Shown here: positions 24,401 through 33,115 of the stretch, piece after piece
Layout of the letters: each line of letters begins with the position of its first letter
How positions within the stretch are numbered: the stretch's first letter is position 1
From: Deltaproteobacteria bacterium RIFOXYD12_FULL_56_24
GTDB lineage: Bacteria; Desulfobacterota; Desulfobulbia; Desulfobulbales; Desulfurivibrionaceae
Assembly: GCA_001799285.1 (NCBI GenBank)
Contig: MGTD01000041.1
Location: 520-60,006, forward strand
Reading direction: 5' to 3'
DNA: 59,487 nt
Position numbers and translations under genes: made by a program
Notes under the pieces: generated by a model
What the model saw: only the letters and a program-made list of their open reading frames with translations
Databases searched by the model: none
Told to the model about the DNA's origin: nothing

Positions 24401-24606
24401 GAACATTATGAAACGAAAAGGAACATCTGGTTGTCAGAAGATGAAACAGGTAAGTGCCTGAGAAAGACTTTGTTCTGACCTCGGGGGGGGGGGCGGTAGA
24501 GAGTGAGGTTGCACCTCCTGCCCCTGTCTTGCGGGGAACATTGCCTGTTCTCGAAGTTGCAAAAAAAGGATTGACGTTTTCGGCAAAGGTGTTGTATTTG
24601 GAACAT
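24401..24606. promoter_or_regulatory. Cluster of GAACAT motifs, candidate activator sites
   Basis: GAACAT occurs at 24401, 24421, 24536 and 24601. The third is part of a palindrome GAACA-TTGCC-TGTTC (24536-24550). The spacing from the sigma-54 promoter (about 80-280 nt upstream of it) suits enhancer sites. Binding is inferred. Confidence 0.35.
24483..24493. repeat. Run of eleven G
   Basis: A homopolymer of 11 G in the leader of the sigma-54 activator gene. It is prone to slippage and to sequencing error. No reading frame is clearly affected. Confidence 0.8.
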
Positions 24607-24623
24607 GTGGGGACAATGTGAAA

Positions 24624-24731
24624 CATGATGCGCTCGCAAAAAAAGGAAAAAGGGCACAGGATCGCAACACAGAATCAACAAATTACCAACGAATACCCGT
24701 TGTAATCGCGGCTTTTTGCGATTTCAACAAA
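24624..24731 (+). repeat. Repeat family D, tandem copy 1
   Basis: A 108-nt unit: CATGATGCGCTCGCAAAAA, GGCACAGGATCGCAACACAG, AATCAACAAATTACCAACG, CGGCTTTTTGCGATTTCAAC. TCGCAAAAA and TTTTTGCGA make a 9-bp terminal inverted repeat. The unit is directly repeated in copy 2. Confidence 0.85.
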
Positions 24732-24866
24732 CATGATGCACTCGAAAAAAAAGGAAAAAGTTCACAGGATCGCAACACAGAATCAACAAATTACCAACGA
24801 ATACCCGTTGTGATGTCGGCACTGCTGCCGACGACTGACACGCGGCTTTTTGCGATTTCAACAAAC
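24732..24866 (+). repeat. Repeat family D, tandem copy 2, with a 27-nt insertion
   Basis: Same unit as copy 1 apart from a 27-nt insertion at 24815-24841 (GTCGGCACTGCTGCCGAC, then GACTGACAC) just before CGGCTTTTTGCGA. The inserted unit also occurs inside B copy 3 (47605-47632, reverse orientation). Confidence 0.85.
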
Positions 24867-24919
24867 GTTGTGGGTTCGTGGTCTGTATTTCCTGAATTAT
24901 TGGCAATGGTCCGAGGTCA

Positions 24920-26314
24920 ATGTCCGAAAACGAAAAAATCAACTGCTTTAGTCCGGATCTTCTTGAGGTTCTCAATGGAGTGCCGCACGGTATCGCCCTT
25001 GTTGATCGGGATCTCCGGCTAATCATGATGAACCGTTTCCTTGAAGCGCTTACCGGGTATTCCGGCGAGGAGGCCTGCGGCCTCTACTGCGATTATGTGT
25101 TGCACAGCAGCTTCGGCAGAAACATGCCGGTGCTGCGCCAAGCCGTGGAGAGCGGGGTTGCTTGCAGTGGCGAGGGCGATATCATCGGTCTGAACCGCAA
25201 GAAGATCCCCATGCGTTTTACCGCCACTCCGGTTGTGGAGCCCAATAATGGCCGGCAGGCGCTGGTTCTGGTTCTGGAAGACGTCACCGCTTTTCAGGAG
25301 ATCGATCGCATAAAGGAGATGGGGCCGGCCAAGGGTCTACTCGGGCATAGCCCGAAGATGCAGGAGATCTTTGAACTCCTGCCGATTCTCGCTCACACCG
25401 ATTCTTCGGTGCTGATCACCGGCGAGACCGGCACCGGCAAGGATCTTCTGGCCGAGGCTGTCCATCAGGCCTCCAAGCGCAGCAAGTATCCTTTTATCAA
25501 GGTGAACTGCGGGGCGCTGCCGGAAAGCCTGCTCGAATCCGAGCTGTTCGGCCATATGCGGGGCGCCTTCACCGGCGCCCATGCCGATAAGCACGGGATG
25601 TTCCAGCTTGCCCAGGGCGGCACCATTTTTCTCACCGAGATCGGTGACTTGCCCCTGCCGCTTCAGGTAAAGTTGCTCACTGTTCTTGACGACCGGGAAT
25701 TCTTTCCCCTGGGCAGCCAGAAGAAGGTCAAGGTTGATGTCCGCCTGATCACCGGCACCCACCGCGATCTGCGACAGCTGGTTCAGGAGGGTAAATTTCG
25801 GGAAGACCTGTTTTTTCGGCTCAATGTCCTGCGGGTGCATCTGCCGTCCTTGCGTGAGCGGGATGGTGATGTGCGGCTGCTCATCGATCATTTTCTTCAG
25901 ATGTTTGCCGCCAGCTTCGGCAAAAAAGCGAAAAGGCTTTCCGCCCAGGCCTTGCGCTTATTAGGCAGCTATGCTTATCCCGGCAATATTCGCGAGCTGC
26001 GCAATATCATTGAATACGGGGTGAATATTTGCCGGGGCGAGGTTATCGAGGTTGAGCATCTCCCCCCCTATCTGCTTGCCGAGGCAGGCAAGAAGCCCCA
26101 TGCGAAGGTTGTTCCGGAGCCGTTTGCCGCAGGGAGCAATACCACGGTGGGGGAAGTGATCCCGGATAATGCTTCGAGCTGGAGCGCCATTGAAAAGAAG
26201 AAGATTCTCACCGCGCTCATGCAAACCGGCGGCAGCCGCGCCGCAGCGGCAAAGGCCCTTGGCTGGGGGCGCACCACCCTGTGGCGGAAGATGAGAGAAT
26301 ATGACCTTGGGTAA
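24920..26314 (+). CDS. Sigma-54-dependent Fis-family activator with PAS domain
   Basis: A 464-residue protein. A PAS domain covers about 10-120. The AAA+ core has Walker A GETGTGKD, the sigma-54-contact loop GAFTGA, LTEIGDLPLPLQ, and a sensor region with FREDLFFRLNVLRVHLPSLR. The C-terminal Fis HTH is GGSRAAAAKALGWGRTTLWR. There is no receiver, so control probably comes through PAS or a partner. A GAGGT site precedes the ATG. It is divergent from the sigma-54 promoter at 24321-24336 and is the best candidate activator of that promoter. Confidence 0.93.
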   Translation: MSENEKINCFSPDLLEVLNGVPHGIALVDRDLRLIMMNRFLEALTGYSGEEACGLYCDYVLHSSFGRNMPVLRQAVESGVACSGEGDIIGLNRKKIPMRFTATPVVEPNNGRQALVLVLEDVTAFQEIDRIKEMGPAKGLLGHSPKMQEIFELLPILAHTDSSVLITGETGTGKDLLAEAVHQASKRSKYPFIKVNCGALPESLLESELFGHMRGAFTGAHADKHGMFQLAQGGTIFLTEIGDLPLPLQVKLLTVLDDREFFPLGSQKKVKVDVRLITGTHRDLRQLVQEGKFREDLFFRLNVLRVHLPSLRERDGDVRLLIDHFLQMFAASFGKKAKRLSAQALRLLGSYAYPGNIRELRNIIEYGVNICRGEVIEVEHLPPYLLAEAGKKPHAKVVPEPFAAGSNTTVGEVIPDNASSWSAIEKKKILTALMQTGGSRAAAAKALGWGRTTLWRKMREYDLG

Positions 26315-26323
26315 TAAAATAGA

Positions 26324-26680
26324 ATGAAAATCCTGGCAACCCTGCAGAATAATGATATTGCGCCGCGTTTCGATCTGGCCACGGAGGTTCTTATCGCCAA
26401 AATAGTCCGGGGGAAAATTTCCGGGGAGCCGCGGACTGTCCTCCTGCCGGGGCCGGGGAGCGATGCGCTGTGCAGTCTGGTTATCCGGGAAGAAGCTTCC
26501 CTGGTGATCTGCGGCGGGATTGAGGAGGCGCATTTTCAGTATCTGGTCTGGAAAAAAATCGAGGTGATCGACAGGGTGATCGGCCCGGCACCCCAGGCTA
26601 TCGCCCTGGCCATTGCCAAACAATTGCGACCGGGGGAGATTGTCCGGCCTACTATCCGATTGGAAACCGAGAGGAGGTAA
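26324..26680 (+). CDS. NifX/NifB-like (dinitrogenase iron-molybdenum cofactor family) protein
   Basis: A 118-residue single domain beginning MKILATLQNNDIAPRFDLAT, with ASLVICGGIEEAHFQYLVWK, typical of the DINM family. Members bind iron-sulfur or FeMo-type clusters, but many stand-alone copies lie in other contexts. It follows the activator gene by 9 nt. Its stop TAA is also the first three bases of A copy 4, so the repeat may have supplied the stop. Confidence 0.8.
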   Translation: MKILATLQNNDIAPRFDLATEVLIAKIVRGKISGEPRTVLLPGPGSDALCSLVIREEASLVICGGIEEAHFQYLVWKKIEVIDRVIGPAPQAIALAIAKQLRPGEIVRPTIRLETERR

Positions 26681-26784
26681 GCGGTCACAGGGCACCACAT
26701 CTTGCGGCGATCGGTCCGGCTCACGTACAAAAGTACGTATCGCCATCCCGCTTGCCGCAACCTGCGGCACCCTGTGGCCGCTTG
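26678..26784 (-). repeat. Structured repeat family A, copy 4, plus E tail
   Basis: TAAGCGGTCACAGGG and CCCTGTGGCCGCTTG ends around the A core, with hairpin CGTAC-AAAA-GTACG. It is followed directly by the E tail TTCCGTGGTTATTTGAC (26785-26801) without a C element between, unlike copy 1. Confidence 0.85.
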
Positions 26785-26847
26785 TTCCGTGGTTATTTGA
26801 CTTTCGGGGGCCTACCCCGTGCTTGGTTATGAGAGGAGTGTACCGTC

Positions 26848-28602
26848 ATGAGCAAACGCCTTTTTCGTGCCGCCAATTACCCGTTGTTCTGCGGTCTGTC
26901 CGACAGGGATCTTTGTCCCAAGGCGCGGTACCGGTGCATGCGCAACAGCCTGCTCATCGTGATGCTGGCCATTACCCTGATTCCCCTGGCGATTACCTCG
27001 GGCCTTAACTTTATCCAGTACCAGCAGCTTTTGCGGGATGATTCCCAGGCCAACGCCCGCTGGAACGCGGAAAGCGCCAGGGCGACCATCACCGCCTATC
27101 TGGAAAAACTTGAGGCGGCGATCACCGTGGTTATTGACACCCATAGCTTCGAGGATCTCTCCGACAACAAGAGGCTTGAGCACATATTCAGGCAGCTCAA
27201 GAAGGAGCATCAGGGGCTGGTCGATCTGAGCGTGGTCGGCCCGGATGGTATCCAGAGCGCCTATGTCGGTCCTTATAGCCTTGCGGGCAAGGATTACAGC
27301 GACAGCCTCTGGTTCCATAAGGCCCTGGCTCGGCGGATGTATGTCAGTGAGGTGTTCACCGGTTTCCGCAATGTTCCCCATTTCGTGGTGGCCGCCAGCA
27401 AGAAAGACCCTTATTCGGAACAGTATTGGGTACTCCGGGCGAGCATCGATACCGAGACCCTGGATAGGTTTCTGGCCCTGGCGGATACCGAGGCTCTGGA
27501 GGACATCTTTCTCCTCAGCGACAGCGGCATCTTGCAAAGCGGTTCCCGCTACCACGGCGGGGCTCTGAAAAATTTTCAGCTCGCCCGCAAGCCCAAACAG
27601 AATGACATCCTCATTTTTGAGGAAGTGATTGGCGACAGCAACTTTTACCGGGCGGTGAGCAGGATTCCTAATACTCCCTGGCTGCTGGTTCTTGACCAGC
27701 AAGGAGCCGAGGCGCGGAAGATCTGGCGGATCTTCAAAGAGCGGCTGCTGCTAACGCTGATCATCTGTTTTCTTGCTTCGGGCGGGGTGGTTATCTGGCT
27801 CTCCCGGTTCCTGGCGGGCCGATTCCGGGAGGCCGATGAAACCAGGGACGCAATCCTTAGCGAAACCGAACATTCGAACAAGCTTGCTTCCATCGGGCGG
27901 CTGGCTGCGGGAGTTGCCCATGAGATCAACAATCCGCTGGCAATCATCGGCGAAAAGGCCGGGTTGATGCAGGATCTGGTCGGGTTGGACCAGGATTTCC
28001 GCCACCGGGATAAGTTTCTCGACCAACTGGTTTCCCTGCAAAACGCGGTGGTCAGGGCGAGAACCATTACCCATCGACTCCTTGGTTTTGCCCGGCGGAT
28101 GGAAACCTCCCTGACCCTGGTGCAGCTCAACGAAATCATTCAGGAGGTTTTGAGTTTCCTGGAAAAAGACGCGGTCTACCGCAACATCCATATTTTCCTG
28201 CAACTCCAGGCGGACCTTCCGGTTATCCGAGCGGACCATGGCCAGTTGCAGCAGGTGTTTCTTAACGTGATCAACAATGCCATTGATGCGATCCGCAGCG
28301 ATGGCGAGATCCATATCACCTCGCGCCGGGAAAACCAGAAAACGGTCATGGTGGCAATCTCCGACACTGGGCCTGGGATTGCCCCGGAGATTCTGAAGAA
28401 TATCTTCGAGCCTTTTTTCACCACCAAGGGCAATGAGGAGAAAAAGGGCACCGGCCTTGGGTTGTCCATCACCTATGGTCTAGTGCAGAAAATGGGTGGT
28501 AGGATTGAGGTGAGCAGCGAGGTTGGCGGCGGCACCACCTTTATCATCACCTTCCCCGTTTACCACGAAGGCAGCGAGGGTGAAATTAATGGCCGCGCAT
28601 AG
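26848..28602 (+). CDS. Cache-domain sensor histidine kinase
   Basis: A 584-residue protein. Membrane segment LLIVMLAITLIPLAITSGL (about 33-52), a periplasmic Cache sensor to about residue 295, then a second segment LLLTLIICFLASGGVVIWL. HisKA has [18 protein letters not shown]. HATPase_c has NNAIDAI, DTGPGIAPE and [19 protein letters not shown]. It is homologous in design to the kinase at 20903. GAGGAG precedes the ATG. Its end overlaps the receiver gene by 14 nt. Confidence 0.92.
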   Translation: MSKRLFRAANYPLFCGLSDRDLCPKARYRCMRNSLLIVMLAITLIPLAITSGLNFIQYQQLLRDDSQANARWNAESARATITAYLEKLEAAITVVIDTHSFEDLSDNKRLEHIFRQLKKEHQGLVDLSVVGPDGIQSAYVGPYSLAGKDYSDSLWFHKALARRMYVSEVFTGFRNVPHFVVAASKKDPYSEQYWVLRASIDTETLDRFLALADTEALEDIFLLSDSGILQSGSRYHGGALKNFQLARKPKQNDILIFEEVIGDSNFYRAVSRIPNTPWLLVLDQQGAEARKIWRIFKERLLLTLIICFLASGGVVIWLSRFLAGRFREADETRDAILSETEHSNKLASIGRLAAGVAHEINNPLAIIGEKAGLMQDLVGLDQDFRHRDKFLDQLVSLQNAVVRARTITHRLLGFARRMETSLTLVQLNEIIQEVLSFLEKDAVYRNIHIFLQLQADLPVIRADHGQLQQVFLNVINNAIDAIRSDGEIHITSRRENQKTVMVAISDTGPGIAPEILKNIFEPFFTTKGNEEKKGTGLGLSITYGLVQKMGGRIEVSSEVGGGTTFIITFPVYHEGSEGEINGRA

Positions 28603-28957
28603 AATCATGATTGTTGACGATGAGCTTGATTTCGGGACAACCCTGGCGGAGCGTTTGGAGTTGCGGGGTTTTGCCGCCAAAGCCGTGGGCGGCGCCGAGG
28701 AAGCCATGGCGGCGCTTGCTGCCGACTGGCGGCCGGACGTGGTCCTTCTTGATCTGATGATGCCGGGGGTCGATGGCCTTGCCACCCTGGATCTGATCAA
28801 GCAGCGCGACCCCGGGATTCAGGTGATTATTCTTACCGGGCATGGCTCAACGGAGAGCGGCATCATCGGCATGCAACGTGGCCTTTTCGATTACCTGATG
28901 AAACCGGTGGATATCGGCGAACTGGTCGCCAGGATCAACGAGGCCGGGGACAGGTGA
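28589..28957 (+). CDS. Single-domain response regulator (receiver)
   Basis: A 122-residue receiver starting MAAHRIMIVDDELDF, with VLLDLMMPGVDG, LTGHGS and YLMKPVDI. ATG 28589 follows GAGGG and overlaps the kinase end, so it is coupled to it and is its likely partner. No output domain is present. The signal may pass on to the activator or to the stand-alone Fis protein. Confidence 0.9.
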   Translation: MAAHRIMIVDDELDFGTTLAERLELRGFAAKAVGGAEEAMAALAADWRPDVVLLDLMMPGVDGLATLDLIKQRDPGIQVIILTGHGSTESGIIGMQRGLFDYLMKPVDIGELVARINEAGDR

Positions 28958-29170
28958 GGCCGATTATTCTTGACCGGGGAGGGGTTTTTGGTATGGTTGG
29001 GCATGGATTATTCAGCCAATCCTGGATCATTTCGTTTCGGCTCCTTATGCCGTTCGCGGGATAACAATCGTTCAAGTTATTTTTTAACGACGGCTTAAAA
29101 CTTTGCTACGTTGCGCCTCTGCGTTAAACAATGAGTTGTTACGAGTCCATCAATCAATAAAGGATAAATC

Positions 29171-30322
29171 GTGAAAAAGCGTATTAACCTGCTCCGGGAA
29201 TTTTCGGTCCCGCTGCTTTCCGGGGTGGTGGTCGCCCTGATCTGGGCGAATCTGGCGCCGGAAGGCTACCACCAATTCCTTCAGGCGCCCCGGCTCGGGC
29301 CGCTCAGCTTTCATTTTCTTACCAATGAATTGTTCATGGTGCTGTTTTTCGGCATGGCCGCCTCGGAAATTACCCAGAGCTGCCTGCCGGGCGGAGATCT
29401 CCATCCCCTGCGCAAGGCGATTAACCCCCTGCTGGCAACCTTTGGCGGAGTAGTAGGCCCGGTGCTCGTCTATCTGGGGCTCAACTCGCTGATCGGCTCC
29501 CCCTCGCTGCGGGGGGGATGGGGCATTCCCACCGCCACCGATATTGCTCTGGCCTGGCTGGTGGCCAGCCTGGTTTTCGGCAGACGGCATCCAGCCATCT
29601 CTTTTTTGCTGCTGCTGGCCATAGCCGACGACGCCATCGGCCTGGGGATAATCGCGGTTTTCTACCCTGATCCATTGCATCCCGTGGCGCCGCAATGGCT
29701 GGGACTTACCCTTGCCGGTATGGCCTTTGCGTTTCTTTTGCGACGGTACAAGGGTGCCAGCAGCTACTGGCCCTATCTCCTGATCGGCGGCACGCTCAGC
29801 TGGGCCGGTCTGTTCAAGGCTCATATCCATCCCGCTCTGGCGCTGGTTTTCATCGTTCCCTTTCTCCCTCATCCCCTAGTTGAACACAAGCATCTCTTCG
29901 AAGAAGACCCCCGCGATTTGACCCCTCTTGCCAGCTTTGAGCACGAGTGGAAGGTGGTGGTGGATTTCGGGCTGTTCATGTTCGGTCTGGCCAATGCGGG
30001 CGTAGAGTTCGCGGTCATTGGCACCGCAACATGGCTGGTCTTTGCTTCTCTGGCGGTCGGCAAGACCTGCGGCATTTTCGGCATGGGCCTGCTGGGCAGG
30101 AAGCTCGGCTATCCGCTGCCTTCCCATGTAGGGAAAAAGGAGCTGCTGCTGATCGGCCTCATTGCGGGGCTCGGCTTGACCGTGGCCTTGTTTGTGGCGG
30201 GAGAGGCCTTCACCGACCCGCTCATCCAGGGGGCGGCCAAGATGGGTGCTTTATTCAGTGCCGGCTGTGGCCTTCTCGCTATCATCGGCGGGAGGTTGAT
30301 GCAGGTGCGGCGTAAACCATAA
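29171..30322 (+). CDS. nhaA: Na+/H+ antiporter NhaA
   Basis: A 383-residue protein starting at GTG with AAAGGA upstream. About 11-12 membrane segments. The family motifs are WGIPTATDIALAW and LLAIADDAIGLGI, the latter with the two transport aspartates, followed later by the GLTVALFVAGEAF segment. It exchanges two protons for one sodium ion to hold internal pH and salt. It is a monocistronic-looking gene after the signalling cluster. Confidence 0.93.
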   Translation: MKKRINLLREFSVPLLSGVVVALIWANLAPEGYHQFLQAPRLGPLSFHFLTNELFMVLFFGMAASEITQSCLPGGDLHPLRKAINPLLATFGGVVGPVLVYLGLNSLIGSPSLRGGWGIPTATDIALAWLVASLVFGRRHPAISFLLLLAIADDAIGLGIIAVFYPDPLHPVAPQWLGLTLAGMAFAFLLRRYKGASSYWPYLLIGGTLSWAGLFKAHIHPALALVFIVPFLPHPLVEHKHLFEEDPRDLTPLASFEHEWKVVVDFGLFMFGLANAGVEFAVIGTATWLVFASLAVGKTCGIFGMGLLGRKLGYPLPSHVGKKELLLIGLIAGLGLTVALFVAGEAFTDPLIQGAAKMGALFSAGCGLLAIIGGRLMQVRRKP

Positions 30323-30387
30323 TGGCTTAGGCGTTACCGGTCATTTTTTTACAATTTCAACAGGGATAATTTTAGCTGGTAGAACCC

Positions 30388-30816
30388 ATGTCAATGGAAG
30401 TAAAAAACCTGAAAAAACAACGGGGGTTTTCCCTGCTTGAACTGCTGATTATCATTATTATTCTTTTACTGCTCGGCTCCCTGGTCGGGCCCAAGTTTTT
30501 TGGCAGAGAGGACAAAGTCCGGCAGAAGGCGGCCAGAACCCAGATTGAAAGGCTAATGGTGGCACTCGAGGCCTTCCGGCTTGATGTGGGCCGTTATCCC
30601 ACCCAGCAGGAAGGGTTGGCCGCCTTGGTGACCAATACGGGCATAAAAAAATGGAAAGGCGCTTATCTGAAAAAGGCCGTGCCTAACGACCCGTGGGGAA
30701 AGCCCTATCACTACCGCAACCCCGGCGAGCATGGCGCGGTGGATATCTATTCCTACGGGCAGGATAACCAGCCCGGCGGAAAAAAAGAAAACGCCGATCT
30801 CGGCAGCTGGGAATGA
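30388..30816 (+). CDS. gspG: Type II secretion major pseudopilin, GspG type
   Basis: A 142-residue protein with a prepilin leader ending in RG before FSLLELL, and a hydrophobic N-terminal helix (IIIIILLLLGSLVGP). The GspG domain contains VGRYPTQQEGLAALV, PNDPWGKPYHYRNPG and YSYGQDNQPGG. No other gsp genes are nearby, so it is an orphan that may serve a system encoded elsewhere or a minimal pseudopilus. The ribosome binding site is weak. Confidence 0.88.
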   Translation: MSMEVKNLKKQRGFSLLELLIIIIILLLLGSLVGPKFFGREDKVRQKAARTQIERLMVALEAFRLDVGRYPTQQEGLAALVTNTGIKKWKGAYLKKAVPNDPWGKPYHYRNPGEHGAVDIYSYGQDNQPGGKKENADLGSWE

Positions 30817-30819
30817 GCT

Positions 30820-30863
30820 AAGGCGAAAGGGAAAAGATCCTTCTCCCTTTCACCTTGCTTTTT
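30820..30863 (+). terminator. Rho-independent terminator after the pseudopilin gene
   Basis: AAGGCGAAAGGGA and TCCCTTTCACCTT pair over 13 positions with one mismatch, followed by GCTTTTT. It lies directly after the pseudopilin gene stop and just before the end of convergent htpG. Confidence 0.8.
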
Positions 30864-30867
30864 GCTC

Positions 30868-32757
30868 TTATTTCCCCACCAGCCTTTCTAAAATCTTGTA
30901 GCTCCGCGCCACCATGTTCCGGGGCTCCACCATGAGTCCGGCCTGGATCATGGCGTTGTCGAAAATTTGCTCCACCACGCTTTGCGCCACCTCCCCATCC
31001 TTCTCTTTCAGCCCGGCCAAGCCCTTGATCAGGGGATGACTGGTGTTGATCTCCAGGTTCTTGCCGCCAAACTGCTGGAGCCCCCCTTGGCCAGAAGCGC
31101 GCATGATCCGTTCCATGCTGCTGGTGACAAAGCCATCGGGGTTGACCACCATGGCCGGGCTGTCGGTGAGGCGCTTTGAGGCGATGACCTCTTTCACCTG
31201 CTCACCCAGCACCTCTTTCATCCAGGTGGTCAGGGCCACGGAGTCCGGGGCGGCCATGGCCTCGCTCTGCCCTTTTTCCTTGTCAGCCTCGGTTTCCGTC
31301 ACTGCTTCGGGAAGGTCGAGATCGCCGCGGTCGGCGGAGACCAGCTTTTTCTCGGCAAACGCGCCCAGGTGGCTCATGGCGAAATCATCGATGGGCTCCA
31401 GGGTGTAGATTACTTCCAGATTGCGTTTCTTGAAGGCCTCGATATAGGGGCCGTTTTCAATGGCCTCGCGGCTGGGACCGTTGATGTAAAAGATCTCCTT
31501 CTGCCCCTCTGGCATCCGCTCCACATATTCGGCCAGGGAGGTGAAGATGCCTGCCTCGGTCTTGGAAGACTCGAAGCGCAGGAGCTTGGCCGCTTCCTCG
31601 CGGTAGGCATAGTCCGAGATCACCCCTTCCTTGATGAACATGCCGAAATTCTTCCAGAACTCCGTGTACTTTTCCGGTTCGCTCCTGGCCAGCTCTTCCA
31701 AAAATTTAAGCAGCCGCTTGGTCACCACCTTGTTGATCTTGGCGACCAGGGCACTGTCCTGCAGGGCCTGGCGGGAGATATTGAGCGGCAGGTCTTCGCT
31801 GTCGATGACCCCGCGCAAAAAACGCAGCCACTCCGGGAGGATGGTCTTGCTGTGCTGCTCGATCAGCACCCGCTGGCAGTAGAGGTTGACCCCCGGGTCC
31901 ATGCGGCCGAACCCCATACTCTCGAAATTTTCCTTGGGGATAAAGAGCAGGGTCTTAATGGCCAGGGGGGCGTCCGCGGAAAAATGGAGCCGGGCCAGGG
32001 GCTCGTCATAAGCATTGGCGATGAACTTGTAAAATTCGGTGTAGGCCTCTTCAGTGACCTCGCTCTTGCCCAGGGTCCAGATGGCCTGCACCGTGTTGAT
32101 TGGTTCGCCCTTGAGTTTGATGGGGAAGGGAACAAAATTGGAATACTGCTTGATGATCCGGCGGATGGTCTGTTCGTCGGCATACTCCTTGGCCTCGTCG
32201 GTTAGTTCCAGGACGATGCTGGTGCCGCGCCGGATGCCGGGACACATGGCGATGGTAAAGGTGCCGCCGCCGTCGGAGATCCATTCGTGGCCCATGTCAT
32301 CCAGGCGGAAGGAGCGCGATTTTACGCTGACTTTCTTGGCGACCATGAAGGCGGCATAGAAACCCACGCCGAACTGGCCGATCAGGTTGACCTCCTTGCG
32401 GTCGGTCTCGGAAAGCTTGCTGAAAAAGGTCTTGGAGCCGGAATGGGCGATGGTGCCCAGGTTGGCCTCCAGTTCACCCCGATCCATGCCGATGCCGGTA
32501 TCGGTGATGGTGAGGGTGTTTGCTTTTTCGTCAAACTCGATGCCGATCTCCAGCGGCACATGGCTGTCGAAGACCTCCTCCTCCATCACACTCTGGTGCC
32601 GGAATTTTTCCAGGGCATCGGCGGCGTTGGAGATCAGTTCGCGCAGGAAGATCTCCTTTTCCGTGTAGAGCGAATGGATCACGATATCGAGCATCTTTTT
32701 TACTTCGGCCTGAAATTCCTTGGTCTCTGTCTGGCTGGCGGTTTTTTGGGGACTCAT
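30868..32757 (-). CDS. htpG: Molecular chaperone HtpG (Hsp90)
   Basis: A 629-residue protein. The N-terminal GHKL ATPase carries ELISNAADALEKFR, DTGIGM, GTIAHSGSKTF and GQFGVGFYAAFMVA. The middle domain has IDSEDLPLNISRQ, and a C-terminal dimerisation domain follows. Size matches the family. ATG 32757 is chosen; the frame extends upstream to 32853 with unlikely sequence. A D repeat lies about 110 nt upstream of the start, in the promoter region. Confidence 0.95.
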   Translation of the reverse strand: MSPQKTASQTETKEFQAEVKKMLDIVIHSLYTEKEIFLRELISNAADALEKFRHQSVMEEEVFDSHVPLEIGIEFDEKANTLTITDTGIGMDRGELEANLGTIAHSGSKTFFSKLSETDRKEVNLIGQFGVGFYAAFMVAKKVSVKSRSFRLDDMGHEWISDGGGTFTIAMCPGIRRGTSIVLELTDEAKEYADEQTIRRIIKQYSNFVPFPIKLKGEPINTVQAIWTLGKSEVTEEAYTEFYKFIANAYDEPLARLHFSADAPLAIKTLLFIPKENFESMGFGRMDPGVNLYCQRVLIEQHSKTILPEWLRFLRGVIDSEDLPLNISRQALQDSALVAKINKVVTKRLLKFLEELARSEPEKYTEFWKNFGMFIKEGVISDYAYREEAAKLLRFESSKTEAGIFTSLAEYVERMPEGQKEIFYINGPSREAIENGPYIEAFKKRNLEVIYTLEPIDDFAMSHLGAFAEKKLVSADRGDLDLPEAVTETEADKEKGQSEAMAAPDSVALTTWMKEVLGEQVKEVIASKRLTDSPAMVVNPDGFVTSSMERIMRASGQGGLQQFGGKNLEINTSHPLIKGLAGLKEKDGEVAQSVVEQIFDNAMIQAGLMVEPRNMVARSYKILERLVGK

Positions 32758-32865
32758 TTTTTCTCTCTCGGAAGTTGATTCGTTGTGGTGTTGCAGGCGT
32801 TTGTGCTTGCGGCCCAGGCCCATGGATGGTTGTCCTTTTGCCGAAAACGGCAAGGTGCGTCAAAA

Positions 32866-32972
32866 ATGATGGTCTCGTAAAAAGGAAAAAAGGTCACAGG
32901 TCCGAGACACAAAATCAAATGGTTACGCAGCGACAACCGTTGTAATCGCGGCTTTTTGCGATTTCAACAAAA
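32866..32972 (+). repeat. Repeat family D, copy 3
   Basis: ATGATGGTCTCGTAAAAAGG, GGTCACAGG, AACCGTTGTAATCGCGGC, TTTTTGCGATTTCAACAAA: a diverged D unit whose left end is TCGTAAAAA. It sits upstream of htpG and is a plausible part of its promoter region. Confidence 0.8.
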
Positions 32973-33115
32973 ATAATCATCCGGAAGGCGCTGTCAAGAT
33001 CAATGTCATACCAGCGTTTCGAAACAATAGCTTGCCTGGCCTTGGAATAAATGGTCAATTAGTGCGCAACCTCGGACCATTACCCACATAAATTTACCTG
33101 CGCAGCCCCCAGCTC

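Noticed and set aside
24618-25022. 134-codon plus frame over the D repeats
   Set aside because: Its repeated protein string only mirrors the tandem DNA repeat and it overlaps the activator start.
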